Numbered from the stretch's first letter, positions 8,487 through 17,615 are shown. The stretch is DNA of 20,814 nucleotides from Chara braunii (GCA_003427395.1 BFEA01000128.1:2341279-2362092), one strand, 5' to 3'. Notes: generated from the letters alone by a model not told the origin. Made by a program: numbers and translations.

Positions 8487-8601
8487 ACTTCAAGTGCAGA
8501 TTGAGCTCCATCACATTGTGAGGGGTGATGCTGCCGGCGGAGATCTGCAGGGAGAAGGAGAGTGAGAGGAGGGCAGTCATAGCCAGAGATTGGGTGCTCA
8601 T
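8487..8601 (-). CDS. Candidate first exon encoding a signal peptide
   Basis: From an ATG at 8601-8599 on the minus strand, 38 codons read MSTQSLAMTALLSLSFSL then QISAG and a short hydrophilic stretch ending NLHLK. One further base follows, then a strong donor GTAAGTAAG with its GT at 8486-8485. The first 23 residues look like a cleavable secretory signal (hydrophobic core AMTALLSLSFSL, small residues near AGS). GC-rich third positions contrast with the AT-rich surroundings. The frame hits TAA at once if the intron is not spliced, which fits an exon boundary. I found no convincing second exon further left, and I do not recognise the mature sequence. The overlapping plus-strand ORF has no comparable features. 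Confidence 0.3.
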
Positions 8602-8759
8602 TGCCCCACCTCTGCGTTGGTGCTTTGCGTCGGAAGTTAGGTTATGCGGCGAGCAACACACGTCAGGAAGGTGCTGCGCGTTTGGCAACACGACAGTTGT
8701 GGTATGCTCAAGGAGGACTTTGCTACATAAATTTCGGCGCATCAAAATATTTTAAGGGG

Positions 8760-10209
8760 AGATGCTTCAGAAATTGTACAGCGGAGTGAAGTTTTTTTAA
8801 GTCAAGCATCTATCTGAAAAAATAAATTTTTGGTGTGCGACGAAGTGGTGGTGCCGCTGAATTACGGTGGTGATCGTGCAACGACGCAACAGTAGTTGGT
8901 ACGGTTGTAAAATTCATGACACTCACAATACTTGCGTCAAAAAATCATCCTTAACTTTTTGGGACGTGCGTTGTAAATTGTTCTACGTTTTAAACTATTC
9001 GGTGCGGCGGACGTTGGTGTGGATTAAGTGGGACCAATATGAGGATAGGGCACAGGAGGGTGTCGTGGTTATTGCTGGCGAACGTGATAATTGGCAGAGA
9101 GTTGGGCTTGTAGATTCACTTAAAAATATTATGGTGAGGATATGGTCCAGTTGAAACTGTGTTGAGACAATCCGAAACACAAAGGACCGCAAACTTTTTT
9201 TGTGAGAGCACCCTCCTACACGGTTATCTCACTTGAGTCTTTCCAGTGAACCAATTTTGGTTTATTCGGGAACCTTGGGAGAAACATGGTTTACTTTCAG
9301 TGGAAAAGCCATATCTGGTGACGTTGTGCACGACTCTTTTTTTTTTCGAGTAAAGTATTACTTAGTTTTATTGAGAGAGTCAATTCATACTCCACTCAAA
9401 ATCAGTTTGACTCAGTCTCCCTTCACACTTGTGTGAACCCACACTAAGTTTGGCCCTGCTTTAAATGTTCAAAGAAAAGGTAGAGTGGAGTGGGTGAATA
9501 TCCTGCATGTGAAAAATGTGGTCTGACCAAACTAGAGTGTGGATAAATTTTATTTGATTTTGTTTTGTTTGCTGCGCAAGTAGGTGAAGGGATGCATTCA
9601 AAAAAAGGATTCTGATTGTGTGTAGTTAGTATAAGTGATGAAAATGGTTGATTCCTCTAACTCCTCCTCCCGTTTCCCCGTTCAAAAGATATTATATTTT
9701 GTTATGGGGAAATTCAACGGGTCTCGAGAAAAGAAACCATGAAATAAAGAAGAAGAAAAACTAATTGAATTTAACATTTTCTCAAAGGATTCCTCGTTTA
9801 ACCCCGAAAGACCCGCTTACCTATCGCCAGTCCATAAAAGTCTTAACCTCCACTTTTCTCTATCTTCAGCTTTCATCTAAGTCAACTTTTTGAGCGGCAA
9901 GTAAGTAGCGGATAATCCCACTCAGGGCTTTGAGGAATTTTTTTTTCTAAGAGGCATCTAGTACAGGGATTTGTTGCTTTAGGAGTCTGCCCTATCATTG
10001 AGCCAGAGTGCACCGTATTACAAAGGGTATCTTGCTTAATTCAGGATGAAACCAGTCCGACTTCTGAGATATGAGTGGTGTGCTCGTACAAGGAGGAGGA
10101 ATACCCCAGACCACTTCTTAGAGGGTAGGATGTTTTCACGACTAAGGGTGGATATTGTCCTCTCCTATTCACAAGTAGAAAAGAGACTGACCTAGTAACG
10201 TTTTTTTAG
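8760..10209. other. No gene recognised
   Basis: About 1.4 kb of mixed composition with short open frames only. The longest (95 codons at 8867-9154 on the plus strand) has no recognisable motif. There are no strong repeats or hairpins. It could be intergenic DNA or a decayed element. Confidence 0.5.
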
Positions 10210-10222
10210 ATGGCCGCCTTAG

Positions 10223-10543
10223 GAGCCACCAACGTATGGGCAATGGGTGTCAAAAGAAACCCAATTCGTGTACTTACTAGTTTTAGATGGAGTGCAAGTA
10301 GGCACTATGTTCGTAGAGGGTCATGCTATAAGAAGCATGAGCCCAGGGAAAAGGAAAAATTTGTGGGACTTGATAGCACTAAAAAATGCTAACCTGATTA
10401 AAGGTCAACCCCAATTAGCTAGGATGATCGTTGACCCATACGATCGAAAGTATATTAGGTCTATGACTTATCATAGGATCATTCGGGACTTGGATTGTTT
10501 TCCATATGTCTGCAATACTCACAATTGTTGTTGTTTTTTTCAA
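10223..10543 (+). pseudogene. Coding-like segment, unidentified
   Basis: A frame open from 10223 (after TTAG at 10219-10222, usable as an acceptor) reads EPPTYGQWVSKETQF ... YLLVLDGVQVGTMFVEG ... DLIALKNANLIKGQPQLARM ... IIRDLDCFPYVC to CAA|GTAAGG, a good donor with its GT at 10544-10545. The balanced composition and length of about 107 codons suggest real or former coding sequence. An alternative start is the ATG at 10210 in another frame, preceded by TTTTTTTAG, which is open for 60 codons. I recognise no family. It may be one exon of a gene or part of a degraded transposable element continuing to about 11.4 kb. Confidence 0.25.
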
Positions 10544-10583
10544 GTAAGGACGCTGTAACAATTCACGTAGCGCAAGCCGAGAT

Positions 10584-10910
10584 GTGCGAAATACGGATGG
10601 ACCGAGTCAAGTATTTCCGCAAGGGAAAGAGCGAGCAGACCGCAACTCGACAATAAATCCGCCACGGACCTACCTCTTACTAACCTCGACATTGACACAT
10701 GTCTTTGAGGTTAGTTTTAATCAAGCCCGACAACTCGGGCGGTATGATCTTCATGCCGTGCAGAGGTTCGAGGATGACGAGCTAAGGTTGCGCTTTGCTT
10801 TTGAAATTCAATTGATTTACCTTGGGTTCGTCTTACACTCTGACGCTGGCGTAAAACCGTTTGAACGCATTGGGTTCTTCGAACGGATCTGCTCTAATCG
10901 CTTTAAATAG
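10584..10910 (+). pseudogene. Second coding-like segment, unidentified
   Basis: A 108-codon frame whose C-terminal half (QARQLGRYDLHAVQRFED ... LRLRFAFEIQLIYLGFVL ... FFERICSNRFK) has normal protein-like composition and ends at TAG near 10910. It follows the previous segment after a GTAAGG donor-like site, in a different frame. The arrangement fits either exons or frameshifted debris. No domain recognised. Confidence 0.2.
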
Positions 10911-11047
10911 GTGGATAGTCGGGTGTGCAAGAGTGCAATATATTAGGATAAAGTTCAGAACCTTCGACGACTCATTGATACTTAATGTGACCCGTTTTTT
11001 ATTGACAGATGACCGACAATCAACATGATCTTACCTAAGCAAAATAC

Positions 11048-11391
11048 TTGTTGCTGGCTTATCCTATGGATGAGGAGTTAATCCAGCGAGAGGAACAACT
11101 TCTATTGGTTCAGGATGTCACGCCGCCCCTATGGATTCAATTTATTGGCTTGCTAAAAAATGGGCAAGAATTTTTCCTAACTCGCGTGCAGATATTAGTG
11201 TCAATGTGGCTTGACTTCCGAACGAATTTCATGGATATACTTTGTTTTTTTTATCGCGCAAGTAACCTCAAATAACTCTCTTAACCTAGGCTACCAGCCA
11301 GGCCGTCCGGGTCACCCTATGTTCTTTGGCGGCCCGACTGTACAAGGACCAGAGAAGGTCCCAGCCAAAAAAAAAAAATCCAAAAAAAACT
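11048..11391 (+). pseudogene. Third coding-like segment with basic C-terminus
   Basis: One frame (11048-11275) reads MLLAYPMDEELIQREEQLLL ... WLDFRTNFMDILCFFYRAS. A second, overlapping frame to the TGA at 11391-11393 ends with GYQPGRPGHPMFFGGPTVQ ... EKVPAKKKKSKKN. The latter has GC-rich codons and follows TTAACCTAG (11281-11289), a possible acceptor. The two could be joined only through a splice or a frameshift. The lysine-rich end coincides with an A-rich tract, so it may be fortuitous. Together with the two segments upstream, this suggests a broken or multi-exon gene of unknown family on the plus strand. Confidence 0.22.
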
Positions 11392-11393
11392 GA

Positions 11394-12726
11394 AAATAAA
11401 TTAAAAAATTAAAAAAATCCGAAAACAAACTATGTTATGCAGAAAAATAAACTAAATAAATTTTGTCTAGGGTCACATTGAAATTCGTTACCAAATTTAA
11501 AATAAAATTTTAAAATGAAAAGTAACTTTTATTTATTTATTTTTTATATCTTTTTGGCTCGGCCGGGCAAGTGGACTCGGACCACTCTGGTAGCCTAGTT
11601 CTCAACTCATTGTGAGCATTAAGATTACCCTATCTGGTGATCGCTACGACGTCATCCAGATTATGGACACCACGACGGGACACCTTTTTTAGATGCGTCA
11701 ACCTTTTTGTGCCATAGTGTGGAGGCTGGTCTCGCGGATGACCTCGGAGTCCCTCTGTGGCTCGCAAACGGTTCGAGTTGTGTCAGGGACTCGAGTTACT
11801 TCTTTGATTTTTAATGACGAAAAAACTTGTCCGACTCGATCAGATCGAGACTGAGGCTCGAGAGGACCGACAACTGTACCACTACTAAATATGTTCTTAT
11901 GAACTTTGTTTCCTAGCGAGGATGCCTAAGGGGCCAGGTCAGATTGTTCATATGTCCGAGCTATTGTTATTCGACTTGAAAAAATAATCTAAAAATAAAT
12001 AAATAAATAAATAATTAGATAGGATCACCGACAACCGGATGGATAGTATCCGGGTTGCCCCGATGATAGCACTATCATGCTTAGACATTGAGGGGTAATC
12101 GAGCGTGCGAAAGAGAAATCATGCACAAAAGTTGGTCAACATGACAAAAAGTAATTATCACGTTTGTGGTAATGCATCATGGAAACATATGAGAATTATC
12201 TGAAGAGAAAATTCTTGACAGATATGCAACACTTCAAGTAATGCACCAAATAAAGAATCGTGCACAAAACAGTCTGTTATCCAATAAGATTAATAACGTA
12301 TCAATACAAGGTTTGCATACCTAATCTTAGATCGGTGGTAGGATGAAATGAATGACTTTGGCAGTGTGTCTCATCACATCAAAACTGATGTGGTCCAACC
12401 ACCTTGTCGAGTGCAATGGGGTTATTATCGAAAACCAACTCCTCGTTGGTAGCTCAGTACTATGATTTTTTTTTTTTAAATATCGAGTTTAACCGAAGAT
12501 TATCAGATTTGTATTTCATTTTTTTGTTATTGGTTCTATCATGCGGTGTTCATTTTTTTTTCCAGTTATTGATTCAACTCATGTTGAATTCGGATGTGCT
12601 TTCCTATCGATTAAAGGTCGATTTATTTCGACACAACTATATTTTATTATGGTAATCCTTTCTTTTAAGTTATGTGTCTAAGGGACTAGGATTGAGTTGT
12701 GGGTTTCACACTTGCTTGATACCGTT
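11394..12726. other. AT-rich stretch, no gene recognised
   Basis: It includes an A/T-rich block (11365-11535), an (AAAT)n tract at about 11991-12015, a hairpin at about 12029-12054 (CAACC...GGTTG with inner GGAT/ATCC) and a perfect inverted repeat ATGATAG/CTATCAT at 12063-12078. An 83-codon frame at 12404-12655 is rich in F/L/Y because of T runs. I see no gene. Confidence 0.5.
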
Positions 12727-14683
12727 CTAGTCGACCGACGTTCGCTTCGTACGTAGGAGATCAACGCCATGAGGAAGCGAGTGACGTCCGGGTTCATCCG
12801 ACGTTATAACCAAGTGTCTCCTATAGTGCACCGAATCGAGCAAACGCCCTCGACTGCCTCTGCGATTGCATATAAAAACTTGCGTACGTGGGTCAATAGT
12901 TCGGTAGGGATACACCATTAAGGGTGGTGACAAACCCTTATGAAAGATAAGTTGTGCCCCGCGAGAACCTATCTTGTCGTAGGGGGTCGAGGAAAGTACC
13001 GCTGACGCACCCGAATAGAGCGGTGAAGGGACGACGCGGCTATGCGGTACTTACCCGTTGTATCCAAGTTGTCTCTTGTTTTGCTTCGTTTAGGTCTTGC
13101 GTGACATGGCGGGTTGACTCTTGCCTTTTGCGAAAAAGGTGGGAGCCGATGCGCTCGACACCGTCGCACTCCATGTGTCCACCACGGAATGCAGGCAATG
13201 GATTGGCCTTTGTCCATTCCCAAAATGGACAGAACAGCCGTCGACGTTTCTCGAAAACGAACGTGCTTCCCCGCGTTGGCCCCTTCCCCGTTCCGCTGAC
13301 TGCTCCCCAACGTCTGGGTGACCAAGGTGTCCCACGCCTTCGTCCCGTTGTGACAATTTCGAAATTGGCCCATGTCCACACCATCGCAGGTTTGCACCAG
13401 TTGACATCCGCTTGCCCTTCCCTCCGTTTGCTATGGAAGGGCGCCACCTACCCTACCCTTCCAGTTTGGCCGCTACGGGGCTGCAAGGGTTTTCCAACGG
13501 GACCATGGGCCGCGGGCTTTGTAGAAACGGCCCACTTTTTCTACAGGCCCTGTAGAAACGTTTCCGAGGGCTTTCCAGACGCGAAGCTTTGGGGTTCACC
13601 TCACCTGTCGAATCTGAGGGGCTGGATAATTGGCCAGAGCTGGGTTGGCGCCTTTTCTCGGAGTTCCTCTCGATGCCAATGCCAATGCCGCAAAGAAGGG
13701 CGGGCGAAAGGCAAGCCTACCGTTTGGCAGTGAGGCGGGAAGGGTCGGAAATACGGAAGGGCTCCCTGCCACATGAACGCGGAAGGGCCTTTGGCAGTAT
13801 TACTTTTTCGGGGAGCTGAACTGGAATAAAAACAAACGCATTCTCCACCGCCAATGACTGCGAGCAAAAAATGGCGGGTAGGTGAAATTGAGACAAATAA
13901 AGAAAGTAGAAAAAAATGGCGGGTAATTGTTTGTTCTTTGGAAAACAAAACCAAAACAGTACTGCCACACGTCACGTATTGTATGGTGCGCTTTTCCACA
14001 TTCGTCGCTATGTGCACCAGAGTGCACGAGCTCTTGTTCCTCTAGTTCTCAGCTTGCAGGGTTCCCCGCGCTGAGACGGCAAACGACGGAGATGCCGAGA
14101 CTCCCGCCGTCCTGCTGGCCTCGGGGTGTGCCCGTCTTTCACTGGTCTGCACGGGCCTCGCTCCACTACCCGCCAAGTATGAGCACTGGCGAGCCTATCG
14201 ACTTCTCACACATGGCGACCAGTGGAATGCCTCGCTCCTCTCTTTTGTCCCCATGCGGAGACAGACCTTTGGTTGTCAAGTGCATTGCACCCATTGCCAT
14301 ATGGCGCTTCGGGAAATCCATGGTTGAGGTCTGATCAGACATATATTGGGCCAAGGCGAGTGGGGTATTCAGTTTCTCATGGTTGATGGTTAGCGCATGA
14401 ATGCGCGACAGATCTCGTTTCGTAGCCGGCGTCCATAGCTGAGCTACTCAGAGAACTTTCTCATGGAGTGTATTGAATCAGTTCCATCTCCCACCGTTTG
14501 TACCTAGGCTTGCTTTGCCGGGCCGTCTCATTACTAACGGAAACCGACCCCGCTGGGCCGAGATCAGCGAGGGAGATCAGACCTCTCCAAGCGAAAATTA
14601 CGGACCAAGCGGTGTACTCGTCTAAAGGTAGGCGGATCCGTTCTCCTTTCCAAACACGTGTGTGCGCCAGGGAGAAAGCTAGT

Positions 14684-14685
<2 letters not shown>
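12727..14685. other. GC- and CpG-richer region without a recognised gene
   Basis: Composition shifts from AT-rich to CpG-rich near 12.7 kb. Long open frames exist on both strands over the same bases (259 codons on the plus strand at 12954-13733, and 142, 138 and 135 codons on the minus strand). This is expected from low stop frequency in GC-rich DNA. None shows a family motif, signal peptide or convincing splice structure. Local features include nested GTAGAAA/TTTCTAC repeats (13521-13560), the exact 15-bp direct repeats at 13866 and 13911, and GCGCAT/ATGCGC inverted arms (14393-14406). The segment 14060-14334 gives a proline/serine-rich frame (MPRLPPSCWPRG ...) after a TTCTCAGCTTGCAG acceptor-like site, but remains unidentified. 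Confidence 0.5.
13866..13925 (+). repeat. Pair of exact 15-bp direct repeats containing GGCGGG
   Basis: AAAAAATGGCGGGTA occurs at 13866-13880 and 13911-13925, 45 bp apart. The core resembles an E2F-type site (TTTGGCGGGAA class), but the last bases differ and no promoter or gene start is evident, so a regulatory role is speculative. Confidence 0.75.
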
Positions 14686-14899
<214 letters not shown>

Positions 14900-15371
14900 C
14901 ACCAAAGATGTTGCGCATGATCGTCATGTAAATGTGGTCGGTTTTCTGGTGGACGAGACTTGGTGATTGTGTCTTCGATTGCATTGTGACGAGGGGCTGG
15001 AGAAGATCCGCGCCAATCGACAGAGTGGAGACCAGCGCGTCGAAGCGAAGCAGGGCTGCACGCATTTCATACCCCTCGTATCTCGAATGGTTTTTTTTTT
15101 TTTCTGGCGCTCTGTCCTCACTTGTCCGTCACCGCGCCCTTCTGCGATCAGGAAGGAGCAATTCAAGAGACATGTCATCCATCTTCTCTTGCGATGATGT
15201 TCTTGCTTCTGATTCAACTTGCCAAACAGAGAAGGTCATGATTCTCCGAGATCGTGGTTGAACTAAAGACTTTCGATCGGAGCGGGTTACTCCTGTGCTG
15301 ATGGCATTTATTTCGTCGCTTATATGTATCTCCTCACTCCTGACGCGATTGTCGGAGACGCGACAAGGTCT

Positions 15372-15393
15372 CTGAACACTGAACAGTGTTCAG
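15372..15393. repeat. Perfect 22-bp interrupted palindrome
   Basis: CTGAACACTG (15372-15381) and its exact complement CAGTGTTCAG (15384-15393) are separated by AA. This could be a dimeric protein-binding site or a chance palindrome. No adjacent gene start was recognised. Confidence 0.8.
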
Positions 15394-15569
15394 CACACTG
15401 GTCTGCTGAAGGGATCTGCGAAACTTTGGTCTAGGTAGTCAAATTCAGGTCGGCGTGTGACCTGATTGAGGTAGCATCCCAGTTGTTTCTGGGATATTTC
15501 GGTAGCTGAGTGGGATCAGGTGGAACATAAGCGTAGGAACAGATTGGCCGTACGATTCTGATTCTTCTG

Positions 15570-15640
15570 CATCTGGCTTTTTTTTTTTTTTTTTTTTGAA
15601 AACGGTCCCAATGCCCAAGGCTGATATTACATCTGGCTTT
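15570..15640 (-). mobile_element. Tiny retrocopy-like insert: poly(T) flanked by 11-bp direct repeats
   Basis: CATCTGGCTTT occurs at 15570-15580 and again at 15630-15640. Between the copies lies a poly(T) tract (to 15597) and about 32 bp of unique sequence. Read on the minus strand this is a short fragment with a 3' poly(A) tail bounded by matching target-site duplications, the pattern left by 5'-truncated LINE-mediated retroposition. I could not identify the source transcript. Part of the match may be shared T run. Confidence 0.4.
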
Positions 15641-15733
15641 CTGAACGATGCAGATTAGAACATGGTGCACGATTCTTGCTTGATCTGCATGACACACACA
15701 ACAGGCCGGATGAATGTTGAACCGAATTGCCGG

Positions 15734-15752
15734 AAAAACGCCCGGCGTTTTT
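15734..15752. repeat. Perfect 9-bp inverted repeat
   Basis: AAAAACGCC and GGCGTTTTT flank a single C, followed by one further T. It resembles a bacterial intrinsic terminator, but the context is eukaryotic, so that reading is not meant as a function. Confidence 0.7.
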
Positions 15753-16188
15753 TCTTCGATTTGACAGGGCCAGGTAAACTAACTCATTAGTTGGTCGGAA
15801 AGTTGGTGGTGCCGCGAGGCGTAGTCTGGGGAGAAGCCCCCTGATGAGTGCCAGGAGCGCAGCCTGGCCGAAACGCGTCGGGGAAATTGCGCGTTGCGTA
15901 CTGGGAACTGTACATGCGGAGAAGTAATGCATATCTAGCGATGCTTGTACGAGAAGCAGTCTATGGCCACTGTTTCACTTTCTCCTTATCCGCTTGTGAT
16001 AGACTGGTCCGGTCTCTTGTCCGAAGGGGTCGTCAATGACTCGACGATCCAGTTTGATTTGACTGATGGATTGACAGCCGAAGGTTGTATAAGTTAGTGT
16101 CGATTAGAATTTCTCGCACTACGTAGTACGTGGTATTCGCTACGCAGCCGATATTGCACATAATGCCGTCTCCCGTATCCATTGCGAG

Positions 16189-16308
16189 GTACGACTCTTT
16201 TGGTGTCCACCGCTCTCTCTCTCTCTCTCTCGCACACACGCACACACAAACACACACACACAGAGGAGACCTTGGAGGAGGTACGACTCTTTTGGTGTCC
16301 ACCGCTCG

Positions 16309-16346
<38 letters not shown>

Positions 16347-16588
16347 CACACGCACACACGCACACACGCACACGCACACACGCAGACGCACACACACACA
16401 CACACAGAGGAGACCTTGGAGGAGTGGCCAGGAAAAAGGAGGTCGCTCTCTCTCTCTCTCTCGCACACACGCACACACAAACACACACACACACAGAGGA
16501 GACCTTGGAGGAGTGGCGAGGAAAAAGGAGGTCGCTCTCTCTCACACGCACACAAACACACACACACACAGAGGAGACCTTGGAGGAG
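16189..16588 (+). repeat. Minisatellite of four CT/CA-rich units
   Basis: Four units end in the identical 18-mer GAGGAGACCTTGGAGGAG at 16263-16280, 16407-16424, 16496-16513 and 16571-16588. Each contains a (CT)n run, then a (CA)n run with CGCACACACG variants. Units 1 and 2 start GTACGACTCTTTTGGTGTCC. Units 3 and 4 start TGGC(C/G)AGGAAAAAGGAGG, and that flank is repeated once more after unit 4. Unit lengths differ (about 92, 144, 89 and 75 bp) mainly through CT and CA number. Reading frames through it are repeat artefacts. Confidence 0.93.
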
Positions 16589-16875
16589 TGGCGAGGAAAA
16601 AGGAGGTCGAGTAGGAGATCCGTTTAGCCTGTTCTTATGGCGTTTCATGACGTTTTTTTTTGTTTTGTTTTTCTTCTTTTGCTTCTTTTTTTGGGACCAT
16701 TTCTCGATTTATGCCATGCCATGCTTCTAATCTTCTTTCTCCACATCCTTCCAATTTTAACGGATGTCCCTCTGAAGGAACTGCGTTTTGTTAATATTGA
16801 GTTTTTTTTTTCCGTTTTGCAATTTCCATTTCAGTGAGTTGAAGAGGTCATTTGATCTGTCCGGCAAGGACCTTT

Positions 16876-17330
16876 TTTTTGGGACGAGTGATAGTCTCAT
16901 TAATCATCGCTGATCCCCAAAAATGGCCTTTCTTGGACAGACCAAATGATTTCTTCAGGTCACCGAAGTGCTACAAATTGCGAAATGGGAAAAAAAAAAG
17001 CTCAATTTTAACGAAAAGGCAGTTGAAGGACTCTTATGCCGTTCTTGTGTCTACGCTCTGCTCTCTCGTACGGAGGGGAGAACACAGTTTTTGGGATGAG
17101 TGATAGTCTCATTAATGATCGCTCATCCCAAAAAATGCCCCGTTATTGGACAGACCAAACGATTTCTTCAGGTCACTGAAGTACAAATTGTGAAATGAAA
17201 AAAAAACAAACAATTTTAACGAAAAGGCAGTTAGGACTCTTATGGCGTTTTTTTTTTTGTCCTTTTAAAGGACTCGTATGGCGTTTTTGTGTCTACGCTC
17301 TACTCTCTCGTGTGGAGGGGAGAACTTAAG
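16876..17330 (+). repeat. Tandem duplication of a ~212-243 bp unit that begins with a hairpin
   Basis: Copy 1 (about 16876-17087) and copy 2 (about 17088-17330) share GAGTGATAGTCTCATTAAT, GGACAGACCAAA, TTTCTTCAGGTCAC, TTTTAACGAAAAGGCAGTT and a closing CTCTCGT(A/G)(C/T)GGAGGGGAGAAC. Copy 2 contains an extra internal duplication of GGACTC(T/G)TATGGCGTTTTT. Each copy opens with an inverted repeat. In copy 2, TTTTTGGGATGAGTGAT (17088-17104) pairs with 17118-17134 over 17 positions with a single G-T wobble. In copy 1 the pairing is less perfect. A fragment resembling the TTATGGCGTTT part also occurs near 16635. Confidence 0.9.
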
Positions 17331-17382
17331 AGAAACAAAAGATACAAATCGGAAACGGAAGGTAGGTATGGGACTTGTAATA

Positions 17383-17567
17383 GGATTTAGCGGCAATTTG
17401 GTGGGGATATACCTTTCTCGGCCTTTTGGCTAAGATCAAGTGTAGTATCTGTTCTGATCAGTTTAATATCTGATCCGTGGTCCATCGGACCACATTAAAA
17501 AAAAAGAAAAAAAAAGAAAAAAAAAGAAAGGATGTGGATTATTTACGGCAATTTATTGAAAGGATGG
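17383..17567 (+). mobile_element. Retroposed 3'-truncated U2 snRNA copy with A-rich tail and possible target-site duplications
   Basis: The insert runs from the U2 start (17409) through an (A9G)3 tail (17497-17529). On the left, GGATTTAGCGGCAATTT begins at 17383. On the right, GGATTATTTACGGCAATTT begins about 17537. They share GGATT and the 9-mer CGGCAATTT and then diverge, with a GTGGGGAT/ATGGGGAT echo further on. This fits imperfect, aged target-site duplications from LINE-mediated retroposition. The alternative is that the left and right similarity is coincidental, or that the unit is one member of a U2-headed SINE family. Confidence 0.5.
17409..17499 (+). pseudogene. U2 snRNA pseudogene (5' portion only)
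   Basis: The sequence from ATACCTTTCTCGGCCTTTTG matches the conserved 5' end of U2 snRNA, the spliceosomal RNA that pairs with the intron branch site and with U6. It includes stem-loop I, the branch-site recognition element GTAGTA (17442-17447), stem-loop IIa (GATCAG 17456-17461 with CTGATC 17470-17475) and a stem-loop IIb-like hairpin (GTGGTCC 17477-17483 with GGACCAC 17487-17493). It stops at ATTAAA where the Sm-binding U-rich site should follow and passes into (A9G)3. The Sm site and stem-loops III and IV are absent, and no plant snRNA upstream element or TATA box is visible 30-80 bp upstream. It therefore cannot make a normal U2 snRNP. Full-length plant U2 is close to 190-200 nt and this copy holds about 91. 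Confidence 0.9.
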
Positions 17568-17599
17568 GGATTGTTGGCTGTCGTTTCAAATGAACGTTT

Positions 17600-17615
17600 G
17601 TCTTTCCGATTTGCA
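17600..17615 (+). promoter_or_regulatory. Possible splice acceptor in the expansin 5' leader
   Basis: A T-rich run ending ATTTGCAG (AG at 17614-17615) lies 112 bp upstream of the expansin ATG, followed by a GC-rich stretch. It resembles a plant 3' splice site and could end a 5'-UTR intron. If so, the U2 copy would lie in that intron or upstream of it. No donor was assigned. Confidence 0.3.

Noticed and set aside
12954-13733. 259-codon plus-strand frame, the longest in the window
   Set aside because: Three or more overlapping frames on the other strand are also open, the translation has no domain or consistent composition, and CpG-rich DNA lowers stop frequency. Not enough to call a gene.
15734-15752. 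Rho-independent terminator
   Set aside because: The hairpin with a T run looks right for bacteria, but the window has eukaryotic splice sites and no bacterial genes.
16033-16730. Open frames of 116-184 codons rich in Cys-Val, Arg-Glu, Thr-His or Ser-Leu
   Set aside because: They exist on both strands and in several frames over the CT/CA minisatellite, so openness is a by-product of the repeat.
16852-17103. 83-codon plus-strand frame
   Set aside because: It falls within copy 1 of the duplicated hairpin unit, is not preserved in copy 2, and has no recognisable motif.
17409-17499. A functional U2 snRNA gene
   Set aside because: The Sm site and 3' stem-loops are missing and no plant snRNA promoter elements are visible upstream.
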